Positions 19,857 through 29,113 of a stretch of 64,000 bases of DNA are shown here, piece by piece. The notes beneath the pieces are model-generated. The model did no database searches, was not told the origin of the DNA, and saw only the letters and a list, made by a program, of their open reading frames with translations. This DNA comes from an uncultured Nitrospira sp. (lineage in GTDB: Bacteria > Nitrospirota > Nitrospiria > Nitrospirales > Nitrospiraceae), in assembly GCA_902500715.1 (NCBI GenBank), contig CABVRO010000001.1:49383-113382 (forward strand). The letters are read 5' to 3'. Numbering within the stretch: position 1 is the first letter of the stretch; every line of letters starts with the position of its first letter. The position numbers were made by a program, and so were the translations under genes.

Positions 19857-20210
19857 ATGGGGAATGAGCCCAGACTGGGAAGCAAAGTCTTTTACAAAAT
19901 CGGCGAAGTCAGCAAGATTTCCAAACTGCCGGCTTATGTCTTGCGGTTTTGGGAATCGGAGTTTAGCTTCCTGAGACCGAAGAAGAGCCGCGGCAATCAG
20001 CGGCTCTATGTGCAGAAAGATGTCGATACGGTGTTGGAGATCAAACGCATGCTCTATGACGAGGGGCATACGCTGGCCGGGGTCAAGCGGTACTGGGCTC
20101 GTCGTGGAAGAGTCACCGTGAAGAAGCTTGGATCTCGGAAAGAACTGGCACAACGTGTCAGGGGCGACCTCCAGGCGATCATCAGAATGATCGATTCCCA
20201 TTCGTCGTGA
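19857..20210 (+). CDS. MerR-family transcriptional regulator
   Basis: A 117-residue winged-helix regulator. The N-terminal HTH is visible in [25 protein letters not shown] and [22 protein letters not shown]; the C-terminal tail is short and lacks the metal-binding cysteines of true MerR. It follows ihfA by 41 bases, a frequent pairing whose target genes are unknown. Confidence 0.9.
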   Translation: MGNEPRLGSKVFYKIGEVSKISKLPAYVLRFWESEFSFLRPKKSRGNQRLYVQKDVDTVLEIKRMLYDEGHTLAGVKRYWARRGRVTVKKLGSRKELAQRVRGDLQAIIRMIDSHSS

Positions 20211-20269
20211 ACTGTTCTTGCGATGCGGGCGGCTGCGTCCACTTGTGGGTACATCGATGTCGTGTGTGT

Positions 20270-20346
20270 CGGGGCGTAGCGCAGCCCGGTAGCGCACTCG
20301 CTTGGGGTGCGAGGGGTCGTGGGTTCAAATCCCGCCGCCCCGACCA
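20270..20346 (+). tRNA. tRNA-Pro (anticodon GGG)
   Basis: A full cloverleaf is visible: acceptor CGGGGCG pairs with CGCCCCG, D-arm GCGC...GCGC, anticodon stem CTCGC/GCGAG with loop TTGGGGT (anticodon GGG), and T-arm GTGGG/CCCGC with TTCAAAT. The 3' CCA is encoded. The anticodon reads CCC and CCU, so the tRNA carries proline. Confidence 0.95.
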
Positions 20347-20512
20347 TCGGCACGATGTTTTCTACCACAGTCAGTGTCCTGAGGGACGTTGATTATTGCA
20401 GACGATCTTGTGAGTGTGTTCGAGTGTTCTCCTGCCTCTTTCGTTCCCACTCTTGACTCAGCGGTTTCGGTGCTCCCCTTTCACGGCGTGTGCGAAGCAT
20501 GAAGGAGCGGTT

Positions 20513-21328
20513 GTGGCGCGTGTACGGATTCTTGTGACGAATGACGATGGGATTACGTCTCCCGGGATTCACGCGGTCGCGACGGCGTTGGGTGCATTGG
20601 GGGAGGTGTGGATCGTCGCACCCGATCGGGAGCGCACGGCCGTCGGGCATGCGGTCACGTTGCATAAGCCCCTTCGTATTGCCAAGATGGCACCCCGCGT
20701 ATTCATGGTGAACGGGACGCCTGTGGACTGTGTCAACTTGGCTCTGGTGAAGGTCTTGCCCGGGCGGCCCTCGTTGATTGTGTCGGGGATTAATCGAGGG
20801 GTCAATCTCGGCGACGATGTGATGTATTCCGGCACCGTGTCGGGGGCTCTGGAGGGAACGATCCTGGGCATCCCCTCGATCGCCGTGTCTCAAGAGGGCG
20901 ACCAGACGTTCCGGTTCCATGTCGGAGCGCAGTATGCGGCCAGAGTGGCCGCCGAGGTATTGCGGCATGGATTGCCGCCGGAAACGATCTTGAACGTGAA
21001 TATTCCGAATGTTCCGGCCCGGTCGATCAAGGGTGTGAAAGTGACCTGCTTGAGTCGGCGTCGTTTCAATAACCCCATCGTTGAAAAAGTCGATCCGAGG
21101 GGTCGGAAGTATTACTGGATTGCCGGGACGCGTCAGTCGTGGAGTCGCGACAAAGATGCCGACCACGAGGCGCTGGAGCAGCGCATGGTGTCGGTGACCC
21201 CGATTCATCTCGACACGACCCATCATGAGGTGCTGGAACAGTTCAAGGCGTGGGAGCAACCGCTCTCGCGACCATCCGCGCGTCCAAAAACGGTGAAGCC
21301 GCATCCTCGAAGGAGAGCCCAGGCGTGA
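20513..21328 (+). CDS. surE: 5'/3'-nucleotidase SurE
   Basis: Broad nucleoside monophosphate phosphatase. Starting at GTG 20513 it has 271 residues and opens with the metal-binding ILVTNDDGI motif; IVAPDRERTAVGHAVTL, NGTPVDCV, SGINRGVNLGDDVMYSGTV are all family motifs. An upstream in-frame ATG at 20414 is rejected because AAGGAG sits 5 bases before the GTG. The end overlaps dedA by 4 bases. Confidence 0.95.
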   Translation: MARVRILVTNDDGITSPGIHAVATALGALGEVWIVAPDRERTAVGHAVTLHKPLRIAKMAPRVFMVNGTPVDCVNLALVKVLPGRPSLIVSGINRGVNLGDDVMYSGTVSGALEGTILGIPSIAVSQEGDQTFRFHVGAQYAARVAAEVLRHGLPPETILNVNIPNVPARSIKGVKVTCLSRRRFNNPIVEKVDPRGRKYYWIAGTRQSWSRDKDADHEALEQRMVSVTPIHLDTTHHEVLEQFKAWEQPLSRPSARPKTVKPHPRRRAQA

Positions 21329-21960
21329 CCGGATTGATCGAGTGGCTGATAGAAGTGCTCGGCCGGTTCGTGATCGCCACGATTTCGACGTTCGGCTATA
21401 CGGGTATTGTCATTACGATGGCGATCGAAAGCGCCTGTATCCCGCTGCCGAGTGAAATCATCATGCCGTTTTCCGGCTACCTGGTCTCCACCGGCCAATT
21501 CTCGATGATGGGCGTGACCCTTGCCGGCGCCATCGGGAACGTGCTGGGGTCGTTGGTGGCCTACTACGTGGGTGTGTGGGGAGGGCGACCGTTTGTCGAG
21601 CGCTATGGCCGATATGTTCTGGTGTCGCAGCATGATATGGAACTGGCCGATCGGTGGTTTGCGAAACATGGAGAGGCGGCGGTGTTGATCGGCCGTCTAC
21701 TGCCCGTAGTTCGAACGTTCATCTCTCTCCCGGCGGGGATTGCGCGCATGGACGTCAAGAAGTTCGTGCTCTATTCATTTGTCGGAGCGCTTCCCTTCTG
21801 TTATGCGTTGGCCTATGTGGGCTTGAAGATGGGGGAGCACTGGAATCAATTACGTCAGTATTTCCATCACGCGGATCTGGTGATCGGGTTGTGTCTTGCC
21901 GTGGGCCTCGGGTATTTTCTCTGGTCCCACCGGCCGAAGCGTCGTCCGTCTATGGAGTAA
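21325..21960 (+). CDS. DedA-family membrane protein
   Basis: A 211-residue polytopic membrane protein with about five hydrophobic segments. Family signatures include ESACIPLPSEIIMPFSGYL, NVLGSLVAYYVGVWGGRPF, the FAKHGEAAVLIGRLLPVVRTFISLPAGIARM stretch and a C-terminal amphipathic end. DedA proteins act as lipid scramblases/flippases, including undecaprenyl-phosphate recycling; a specific substrate cannot be read here. GTG 21325 overlaps the surE stop (GTGA) and has GGAG upstream. Confidence 0.9.
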   Translation: MTGLIEWLIEVLGRFVIATISTFGYTGIVITMAIESACIPLPSEIIMPFSGYLVSTGQFSMMGVTLAGAIGNVLGSLVAYYVGVWGGRPFVERYGRYVLVSQHDMELADRWFAKHGEAAVLIGRLLPVVRTFISLPAGIARMDVKKFVLYSFVGALPFCYALAYVGLKMGEHWNQLRQYFHHADLVIGLCLAVGLGYFLWSHRPKRRPSME

Positions 21961-23430
21961 ATGCGTGTCATGTTGCGTCTCTGCAATACCCTGAGCGGAA
22001 GCAAAGAGCCGTTCGAACCATTGGTGCCCGGCAAGGTCCGCATGTATGTGTGCGGGGTGACGGTGTACGACTATTGTCACATCGGACATGCCCGGAGTGC
22101 GCTGGTGTTCGACGTGTTGCGCCGGTATCTCGAATATTCAGGTTTCGTCGTCGAGTTTGCCAAGAACTTCACGGATGTCGATGACAAGATCATCAAGCGG
22201 GCGAATGAACAGGGCGTGAGCTGTGAGCATGTCACCACCACCTACATCAACGCCTATTACGAGGATATGGAGAAGCTCGGTGTGCGCCGCGCGACGCTCG
22301 AACCCAGAGCGACGGAACATATCGCCGACATCGTGGCGCTCGTCGAGACGTTGCTGAAGAAGGGACTGGCGTATTGTGTCGACGGGGATGTCTATTTCCA
22401 GGTCGATCGGTATCCGGTGTATGGCCGGCTCTCGAAGCGGAACGTCGACGATTTGCAGGCAGGCGCGCGCGTGGATGTCGATGAGCGTAAACGTCACTCG
22501 ATGGATTTCGCTCTGTGGAAAGGCAGTAAGCCCGGTGAGCCTTCCTGGGACAGTCCTTGGGGCCCGGGCCGTCCCGGCTGGCATATCGAATGTTCGGCGA
22601 TGGCCATGCGGCATCTTGGTGAAACCTTCGATATCCATGGCGGGGGGATGGATCTCATTTTCCCGCACCACGAAAATGAGATTGCGCAATCCAGCGGGGC
22701 CACGGGCAAGGAGTTCGCGCGGTACTGGATGCACAATGGGTTCGTGCAGATCAATCAAGAGAAGATGTCCAAGTCGTTGGGCAACTTTTTTACCATTCGC
22801 GAAATCTTTCAGAAATCGGAATGGCCCGACACGGTGACCGGCGAAATGCTACGCTATTTTCTGCTCACCACGCACTATCGAAGCCCATTGGATTTTTCCG
22901 ATCAGAGCCTGAAGGAAGCCAAAAACGCACTCAACGGATTCTACGATCTCTTTGAACGGCTGAATGAAGCCGCTTCGGTCCATGGCGCGGGCGATCAGCC
23001 GATGCGGGAGGTCATGGTGCGGACGCGCGAGGCGTTTGTGGCCGCCATGGACGATGATCTGAATACGCCCAACGCGCTGGCTGCCTTGCAGGTGTTGCGC
23101 GGGGATACCAACAAAGCGCTCGAAGTCGGGCTGTCCAGTGACGTGCGGCGGATGGTGCGGCAAGAGTTCCGCGCCTTAGGGATCGTCCTTGGGCTCCTTC
23201 AGACCGACACCTGGCGATTTAAAACTCAGCGGCAGGAGCCATCATCCGGAGAAGCCGGGGCGTCAACGGACGCCCTGTCAGACGAGGACATTGCCGACAA
23301 GCTTGCCGCACGTCTCGCCGCGAAGCGATCGAAGAATTACCAACTCGCCGACCAGTTGCGAGCAGAGTTGGCCTCCCATGGTATTACGATTGAGGACCGG
23401 CCGGATGGCACCAGTCGATGGAAACGATAA
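21961..23430 (+). CDS. cysS: Cysteinyl-tRNA synthetase
   Basis: Charges tRNA-Cys. The 489 residues carry the zinc-ligand Cys31, HIGH at 40-43, GWHIECSAM with the second zinc Cys, HHENEIAQS and KMSKS at 268-272. Its ATG immediately follows the dedA stop. The end overlaps the rlmB start by 26 bases, a common pairing. Confidence 0.97.
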   Translation: MRVMLRLCNTLSGSKEPFEPLVPGKVRMYVCGVTVYDYCHIGHARSALVFDVLRRYLEYSGFVVEFAKNFTDVDDKIIKRANEQGVSCEHVTTTYINAYYEDMEKLGVRRATLEPRATEHIADIVALVETLLKKGLAYCVDGDVYFQVDRYPVYGRLSKRNVDDLQAGARVDVDERKRHSMDFALWKGSKPGEPSWDSPWGPGRPGWHIECSAMAMRHLGETFDIHGGGMDLIFPHHENEIAQSSGATGKEFARYWMHNGFVQINQEKMSKSLGNFFTIREIFQKSEWPDTVTGEMLRYFLLTTHYRSPLDFSDQSLKEAKNALNGFYDLFERLNEAASVHGAGDQPMREVMVRTREAFVAAMDDDLNTPNALAALQVLRGDTNKALEVGLSSDVRRMVRQEFRALGIVLGLLQTDTWRFKTQRQEPSSGEAGASTDALSDEDIADKLAARLAAKRSKNYQLADQLRAELASHGITIEDRPDGTSRWKR

Positions 23431-24181
23431 CTCGCTGGAGGTGATCTATGGCCTCCATGCCGTGCGCGAGGCGCTACGCGCCGGGGTTCGTCCGATCCAA
23501 CGGCTCCTCGTGTTGAGAATCGATCGACAGTTCGGGGAAATCGCGCGTCTGGCCAAGGATCAGCGCGTGCCGGTGCGAGTGGAACCGCGGGCTGCCTTGG
23601 ATCGCCTCGTTCCCTCCGGTCACCACCAGGGGGTGGTGGGGGTGGTCGCTGCCAAAGCCTATGCGGAGCTGGACGATATTCTCGCTTCCGCACAGGCTGA
23701 AGGGCGGACGCCGCTGCTGGTCCTGTTGGACGGTGTGGAAGACCCGCACAACCTCGGGGCGATTCTGCGAACGGCCGAGGCGTCGGGTGTGCAAGGCGTC
23801 TTTATTCCGGAGCGCCGCGCAGTGGGGCTGACGAGTGTCGTGGCAAAGGCCTCTGCCGGGGCTGTCGATTACATGCCCGTCGGGCGCGTGCCGAATCTGT
23901 CGCGCTTGATCGAACGTCTTCAAGGCGCAGGCATCTGGGTCTATGCGTTGGATGCTGAGGCTCCGAAGCCCTATACCGCGCTGGATTTCAGCGGCCCGGT
24001 AGCGCTCGTCTTCGGCGGGGAAGGGACGGGGGTTCGCCCAGGGGTGCGTGACGCCTGCGATGAGGCCGCCCACATTCCCATGATGGGGAAAGTCAGCTCG
24101 CTCAATGTCTCGGCATCAGCAGCCATCGTGCTGTATGAGGCATTGCGTCAACGTCGGGAAGGTGCGGGGAAGAAGCCGTAA
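23405..24181 (+). CDS. rlmB: 23S rRNA (guanosine-2'-O-)-methyltransferase RlmB (TrmH/SpoU family)
   Basis: SPOUT methyltransferase. From ATG 23405 it has 258 residues: an N-terminal substrate-binding domain starting VIYGLHAVREALRAG, then the three SpoU motifs LDGVEDPHNLGAILRTAEASG, LVFGGEGTGVRP and MMGKVSSLNVSASAAIVLYE. The start was chosen where family homology begins; a longer frame runs back into cysS. It is adjacent to cysS, as in many bacteria. Related enzymes (TrmH) act on tRNA. Confidence 0.93.
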   Translation: MAPVDGNDNSLEVIYGLHAVREALRAGVRPIQRLLVLRIDRQFGEIARLAKDQRVPVRVEPRAALDRLVPSGHHQGVVGVVAAKAYAELDDILASAQAEGRTPLLVLLDGVEDPHNLGAILRTAEASGVQGVFIPERRAVGLTSVVAKASAGAVDYMPVGRVPNLSRLIERLQGAGIWVYALDAEAPKPYTALDFSGPVALVFGGEGTGVRPGVRDACDEAAHIPMMGKVSSLNVSASAAIVLYEALRQRREGAGKKP

Positions 24182-24199
24182 GGAAGGGCGCGAAGGGGC

Positions 24200-24490
24200 T
24201 CACCGGAGCTTCAGCATTTTCCCTTGAATGGCGGCTTTGAGCAGTTGGGCGGTATTAGAGACCCGGATCTTTTTCATCATATTCGCCCGATGCGCCTCGA
24301 CTGTCTTAACGCTGATTTTCAACCGCTGAGCAATTTCCTTGTTCTTGAATCCGGTCCAGATCAACTCAAGGATTTCCTGTTCGCGTGTTGTGAGGGCCTC
24401 GGGACGTCGTTTGCGGGGAGGAAGGACCGGATCCGGTGCGGATACTTTGGCTCGACTTTTCGTGGTCTTGGCGACTGGCGACATGTACAT
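24200..24490 (-). CDS. LuxR-type HTH protein without a receiver domain
   Basis: A 96-residue protein made of a short basic N-terminus (lysine/arginine-rich, residues 1-28) and one LuxR/GerE DNA-binding domain (LTTREQEILELIWTGFKNKE, then IAQRLKISVKTVEAHRANMMKKIRV). It has no receiver or ligand domain, so its activity must be set by its level or a partner. It is convergent with rlmB and sits next to the prepilin-peptidase gene, though on the opposite strand. The ATG at 24484 is an alternative start. Confidence 0.75.
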   Translation of the reverse strand: MYMSPVAKTTKSRAKVSAPDPVLPPRKRRPEALTTREQEILELIWTGFKNKEIAQRLKISVKTVEAHRANMMKKIRVSNTAQLLKAAIQGKMLKLR

Positions 24491-24561
24491 CTAGCTCCAC
24501 TTCAGATAAAGACAATTCACGGATTGATGTTTGCGATCTTCCGCGCCAAAATTGCTCCCGG

Positions 24562-24590
24562 ATTATACGCAGTGCCTCCAGCGTTTGTAA
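24562..24590 (-). promoter_or_regulatory. Promoter for the LuxR-type gene
   Basis: Read on the minus strand, TTACAA is followed after 17 bases by a perfect TATAAT (complement of 24562-24567). Transcription would start near 24555, leaving a 65-base leader before the gene. Confidence 0.6.
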
Positions 24591-24699
24591 ATGAAAAGCG
24601 CCAAGACATGGGAATCTGGTGTCTGCTCTTATTAACCTAGCATTAAATACTTATTCTTAGGAGTGGGATCGTGTCGAGCCTTTCCACATTGTTTCAGGA

Positions 24700-25479
24700 A
24701 TGTTCATGATTCCATATGTAACGGTACTGCTATTCGGCGCGGTGATCGGCAGTTTTTTGAATGTCTGCATCCACCGCCTGCCGCGTGAAGAGTCGGTTGC
24801 CTGGCCGGCCTCTCACTGCCCCTCTTGTCGCCAGGTCATTGCTTTCTTCGACAACATTCCGATTGTGAGCTATCTGCTTCTGCGGGGCCGCTGCCGGGCC
24901 TGCCATGTGCCGATTGGGATCCAGTACCCAGTGGTGGAAGCGGCCAACGCGATCGGATACGTGCTGGTCTTTTGGGCGTTTGGGTTTACGCCGGCGGCCT
25001 GGGCCTATGCGGCGCTGGTGTCCGCGCTCATTGTGGTCACGGGGACCGACCTCGCCCATACGATGATCCCGGACGCCGTTACACTGCCGGGAATCGTCAT
25101 CGGTCTGCTGTGTGCCGTCCTGATCCTTCCGATTGGACTTGTCGATTCCTTGCTGGGTGTTTTGTTGGGCGGCGGGCTCTTATGGTTTTTAGCCTGGATC
25201 AGTCCCTATGTTTTCGGGAAGGAAGGGATGGGGGGCGGGGATATCAAGCTGATGGCCATGGTCGGGGCCTTCCTCGGCTGGCAGCCGGTGTTGTTGGCGA
25301 TTATGATCGGATCTTTTCTGGGGTCCATTGTCGGTGTCGGGCTCATCGCCATCGGGGTCATGCGGCGTGAGCAGTACATTCCATTCGGACCGTTCTTGGC
25401 GGTAGGATCAATCCTTGCCCTGTTGTTTCATCAGCCTCTGCTTGAGTGGTATTGGGGCCTGATCGACACTCCGCAGTAA
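24700..25479 (+). CDS. pilD: Type IV prepilin peptidase / N-methyltransferase (PilD)
   Basis: Aspartyl peptidase that cleaves and N-methylates prepilins at the inner membrane. The 259 residues have eight or so hydrophobic segments, a zinc-type cytoplasmic loop with CPSC at 40-43 and CRAC at 65-68, and catalytic aspartates at D117 (TGTDLAHTMIPD) and D181 (GGGDIKLMAM). The ATG at 24706 is equally possible. It precedes the minor-pilin genes, which are its substrates. Confidence 0.94.
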   Translation: MFMIPYVTVLLFGAVIGSFLNVCIHRLPREESVAWPASHCPSCRQVIAFFDNIPIVSYLLLRGRCRACHVPIGIQYPVVEAANAIGYVLVFWAFGFTPAAWAYAALVSALIVVTGTDLAHTMIPDAVTLPGIVIGLLCAVLILPIGLVDSLLGVLLGGGLLWFLAWISPYVFGKEGMGGGDIKLMAMVGAFLGWQPVLLAIMIGSFLGSIVGVGLIAIGVMRREQYIPFGPFLAVGSILALLFHQPLLEWYWGLIDTPQ

Positions 25480-25569
25480 CCGCCTTCAAATCGTTATCCA
25501 GAGCCAGTTTTCAAGGATCGACGCCTCGCCATACTGTATCTGAACGGATGACGGACTGTATCCGATTCG

Positions 25570-25600
25570 GAACAGTTCATAACTGTTCACATGTTTTTTT
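25570..25600 (+). terminator. Palindrome with T-run: weak terminator or operator
   Basis: GAACAGTT and AACTGTTC form a perfect 8-bp inverted repeat around CAT, followed 4-5 bases later by T7. It lies in the 25480-25771 spacer between pilD and the first minor-pilin gene. The stem is AU-rich and so weak for a terminator; the symmetric sequence could be a protein-binding site. Nothing else stands out in this spacer. Confidence 0.4.
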
Positions 25601-25771
25601 CTGTCCTGCCTCAGGCAGCATTCCACGGCTCACGCCAGATTTCCTCAACAATTCTGTAGCTTGTCCGGACACTCCGGTAGAAGCGTCGGTCTCGCTGTCT
25701 CTGCAGGCGTCGGAAATTAGAAGCGGCATGGAACTTGGAACTGCTCTACGTGCTCGAAGAAAGGAGCCGGT

Positions 25772-26206
25772 ATGAACGAACGTGGCGGGAGTCTTGTGGA
25801 GCTGTGTACGGTGGTTGCGATCATCGGGATTGTGGTGAGCGCGAGTGTGCCCGGATGGGCCGCCCTGGTCGCGAAACATCAACAGCGCGCGGTGATGGTG
25901 GAGATTGCATCGGAGTTGCGCATGGCGCGGCAATTGGCGATGGCGCGGCATGAGCGTATTCGAGTGGTCGTGGATGCGGAACAGTCTGAATTGCGCACGG
26001 AATGCATGGGCTGTGGCACAAGCCTGCTGCGTCGGTATGAGTTCGGTCACAAGGGCACGGCGGTTGAGTCGATGACGACGAAACCGGAACTCATATTTCA
26101 GCCCAGCGGTCGTTCGGCCACGGCGACCACCATGGTCCTGATGGATGATCGTCGTGCGACACATCAGATCACGGTGAGCATCACCGGACGGGTGACCCTG
26201 TCATGA
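25772..26206 (+). CDS. Type IV minor pilin, GspH/FimT-like
   Basis: A 144-residue prepilin-like protein. The type III signal is RG|GSLVE with the +5 glutamate, followed by a hydrophobic helix (LCTVVAIIGIVVSASVP). The mature domain has two cysteines in ECMGCG and a C-terminal ITVSITGRVTLS typical of FimT/GspH. The ATG at 25772 follows AAAGGAG. It is first in a four-gene minor-pilin set, overlapping pilV by 4 bases. Confidence 0.8.
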   Translation: MNERGGSLVELCTVVAIIGIVVSASVPGWAALVAKHQQRAVMVEIASELRMARQLAMARHERIRVVVDAEQSELRTECMGCGTSLLRRYEFGHKGTAVESMTTKPELIFQPSGRSATATTMVLMDDRRATHQITVSITGRVTLS

Positions 26207-26730
26207 CACCATGCGAGCCGAAGCTTGTGACGCGCCGATCTGTGTTGATGAGTGCCAAAGGGTTTACCCTCGTGGAGAGCATGGTGGCGTTGGTGGTGCT
26301 GTCGATCGGCATGATCGGGACGATCGGCATGTGTGAATGGGCTGAGCGCGGTTTGCAGCGCGGGGCGTTGACGACGACCGCGCTGGCGCTCGTTGAATCA
26401 CGTCTGGAGGCGAAGCGGAGTGTGGCGTGGGAGCGGTTGTTGATGGACGACGTAGATCAAGACGGAATAGTGGAGTCTGTCATGCACGACGATGGCTTGC
26501 AGGATGATCAGACGAACGGCGACGGCATCTTCACGGCCAGTGCCACCCAGTCCAACATCCGGCTTGTCTGGACCGTGGAACTGAATCGCGGCCACGAGCC
26601 GGCCGGGGCGAGCCTGGCGACTATCGAGGCGCGTGCAATCTTCCGGACTATGGGAGGGCAGGAGAAAGAGGTTCGCGTTCGCACGATCCGGGCCAATCCT
26701 CGGTATGTCGGCCTGTCTGTGTTGTCATGA
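26203..26730 (+). CDS. Type IV minor pilin, PilV-like
   Basis: A 175-residue prepilin-type protein with the KG|FTLVES cleavage site after a 20-residue basic leader and the hydrophobic segment MVALVVLSIGMIGTIGM. The acidic DDVDQDGIVESV segment could bind calcium. Placement between fimT and pilW genes supports the PilV call. Its ATG overlaps the previous stop (ATGA). Confidence 0.78.
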   Translation: MTPCEPKLVTRRSVLMSAKGFTLVESMVALVVLSIGMIGTIGMCEWAERGLQRGALTTTALALVESRLEAKRSVAWERLLMDDVDQDGIVESVMHDDGLQDDQTNGDGIFTASATQSNIRLVWTVELNRGHEPAGASLATIEARAIFRTMGGQEKEVRVRTIRANPRYVGLSVLS

Positions 26731-27503
26731 GGCGCGGCATGGTCAACGGTTCGAACGCGCCGAAGCGCATGAATATTGGATGGTGCCCGGGCTCTGCCGG
26801 CGCGAGTCTCCTTGAACTGCTCATCGCCATGGCGATCAGTAGCATCGCCATATCCGCTTCGATTCATGTCTTTTCCTCAGTCGGCATGCGGTTTAGCGCA
26901 CAGCATTCGACGATGGCGACGAATCAGGATCTGCGCCTCGGACTGGATGTGCTGTGCAGCGAAGTACGTCTGGCTGGAGGCGGATTGTTAGGCGGAGATT
27001 CGCCGTTTCTCAAGGCGAAGTCGGACGAGATCGAATTCTTCGCCAACTTGAGCGGTGCGTCGACTACGCTGACACAGATCGCAGAAATCGGCCGCCAGGA
27101 ACTCCCCGTCGAAGAAGGAGCCGGTTGGCCTAAAGGCAAGCCACTACTGATGTGCACAGCCGTGCATTGCGCCTGGAATCAGTTGGCTGCGGATGGACGG
27201 AAGCAGACGTTGATATTGGTGACGCCGACTACCGAACAGTTTCCTGCGCGTAGCGCCATATTCTTGCTGAATCGAGTGCGTTACTACGTGAAGCGCCAGG
27301 ATGATGGGACGATGCGGGTCATGCGTGATGTGGACGGCGGTGCGAGTACGCTGTTGGGCGATGTGAGTCAGTTCGAGCTGCAATATCTTGATAGGGATGG
27401 ACGTATGACGACGGACTTGAGCGAGGTGGTGCGGGTGCGTGTGGCGATACAGGCTGGACGACAAGGATCGAGGCTGGTGCGGGACGTGGCAATTCGGATG
27501 TAA
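26727..27503 (+). CDS. Type IV minor pilin, PilW-like
   Basis: A 258-residue protein with a 25-residue leader, cleavage at AG|ASLLE and the helix LLIAMAISSIAISASIHVFS. The conserved RLGLDVLCSEVRLAGGG region is typical of PilW, and the C-terminus resembles the family's beta-rich end. It overlaps the PilV-like gene by 4 bases. Confidence 0.78.
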   Translation: MRRGMVNGSNAPKRMNIGWCPGSAGASLLELLIAMAISSIAISASIHVFSSVGMRFSAQHSTMATNQDLRLGLDVLCSEVRLAGGGLLGGDSPFLKAKSDEIEFFANLSGASTTLTQIAEIGRQELPVEEGAGWPKGKPLLMCTAVHCAWNQLAADGRKQTLILVTPTTEQFPARSAIFLLNRVRYYVKRQDDGTMRVMRDVDGGASTLLGDVSQFELQYLDRDGRMTTDLSEVVRVRVAIQAGRQGSRLVRDVAIRM

Positions 27504-27521
27504 TAGACAAAAGGAATAACT

Positions 27522-29009
27522 ATGAAAACGAGCAGGGGGCGGTCACGAATTGCAGTGCGGCGAGACGAGAGGGGAATGGCGTTGCTGGCGGTGCTCATGG
27601 TGGTGTTTCTGCTGACCTTGCTGGGGATGACCTCCATGCAGTTGGCCGGTCAGGAGATTATCGGCACCAGTGCATTACAAGAGGAACGGCTTGCGCACCA
27701 CGCTGCTGAAGCGGCGTTTGATGTGGTGATGGGATGGTTTCATGACCCTGCGCTTCTTCCACAGGGGGTCGAGACGACGTGGTTGACGAAACGGCTGGTG
27801 AATGCACAGGGAGATGCCTCCTATTTCGATGCACAAGGACACGCACAGTTTACAGGAACCGGTGCGTCTCCGGACGTGGTCTTCGATGCGGCCCATGCTC
27901 CGCACGACCGGCTTATGAACGATCCTCAGACGGGTTGGTTCAAATCTCTCAAGGGGCTTGCGAGGATTCTCAAGTTACGAGTCTATGGGGCGACGCGGCC
28001 CGGATTGCTCTGCACGGTGGAGGTAACGGCCGGAGCCGGCCATACCTCACGGGTAACGAAAACGGTATCCGTCGAATTCGGCGCCTATGCCGTTCCGGCG
28101 CTGCATGCGCCGATCCAGGGCGGCACCCTGGGAAGCGAGTCTGCACCCGCCACAGCCGGTTCCGTGTTCGCCCATTGGGGCGACATGGTGGTACGTGGCA
28201 AGGCGCACTTCCCTCGGCCAGAGGCGATCCCGATGAAGAGTGGATTGGCGCCGGTGACGGGGCAGGCCTACGACGAAATGACGCACCGCGAGGATCGCTG
28301 GTTCACCATCCGGATCGGTGACGATGCGTTTTTCGCGCAGCTCCCGGCAGAGGCCTGGTCGGGAGTTCCGCTCAATCTCCACACGCACCAGGATCCTGTG
28401 CCCGGTCTCAAGGTAGACCAGTGGGATTACGACACCTTGAAGCGAATGGCCAGGCAGTTCGGGCAGTACTACGGCATAGACCGGGATGGCTTGCTCTATG
28501 TCGGCGGTGTGATCCAGCCAGGATCGGGGCGTCCTGCCTCGGAGGTGTTCGCCTCGAAGGGACCCGGTGACCATCGGGGCTTGGTCTTTGTCGATACGCT
28601 CGATGGAACTTCCCCGCGCCCCGACAATTTAGGGACGATTGTGCTCGATCAAGAGTATGCCGAAGGCATCTTTATCGTGAATGCGCATGTGCTCTGGAAG
28701 ACTGAGGCGCATGGGAAACCGATTCCGGCTCTCAGTCCCCCGCCGGCAGGCCAGCAATCGCTTGGGAGCCGGGTTCCGGTTCAATTGTCCGGCATTCATC
28801 TGCAGGGCGTGTTGTATGTCGCGGGTGATGTGCGATATGCAGGGCACCTCAGGGCCTATGGCGGGGTGGTCGCGCAAGGGGCGATTAGAGACGGCGGGAG
28901 CGGGTCGGGGATGTTGGAGGTTTGGTACAACCACGACCTCCGCGAGGGGCTGGTGCAGGGCATGCCGTTGGTATTTGTGGCGCCTGGAAGCTGGCAGGCC
29001 AAAATTTGA
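27522..29009 (+). CDS. PilX-like pilus-assembly protein, large form
   Basis: A 495-residue protein with a PilX-type N-terminus (DERGMALLAVLMVVFLLTLLGMTSM), which lacks the classic glutamate at +5 but has the hydrophobic helix and the downstream AAEAAFDVVMGWF segment. Most PilX proteins are about 150-250 residues, so the extra 250 residues of globular, beta-rich domain are unusual. It may be a tip-adhesin-like minor pilin replacing PilY1 in this set. It is 18 bases after the PilW-like gene. Confidence 0.7.
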   Translation: MKTSRGRSRIAVRRDERGMALLAVLMVVFLLTLLGMTSMQLAGQEIIGTSALQEERLAHHAAEAAFDVVMGWFHDPALLPQGVETTWLTKRLVNAQGDASYFDAQGHAQFTGTGASPDVVFDAAHAPHDRLMNDPQTGWFKSLKGLARILKLRVYGATRPGLLCTVEVTAGAGHTSRVTKTVSVEFGAYAVPALHAPIQGGTLGSESAPATAGSVFAHWGDMVVRGKAHFPRPEAIPMKSGLAPVTGQAYDEMTHREDRWFTIRIGDDAFFAQLPAEAWSGVPLNLHTHQDPVPGLKVDQWDYDTLKRMARQFGQYYGIDRDGLLYVGGVIQPGSGRPASEVFASKGPGDHRGLVFVDTLDGTSPRPDNLGTIVLDQEYAEGIFIVNAHVLWKTEAHGKPIPALSPPPAGQQSLGSRVPVQLSGIHLQGVLYVAGDVRYAGHLRAYGGVVAQGAIRDGGSGSGMLEVWYNHDLREGLVQGMPLVFVAPGSWQAKI

Positions 29010-29113
29010 CGACAGCGCTACGGGGTTGGCGCGGTCGCTTGGCTGGAATATTGAGTCTAGGCAATCATCTGGAATCGAATCGTCTCCACGGCGTTCGGAA
29101 AGGAATCGCTCCC

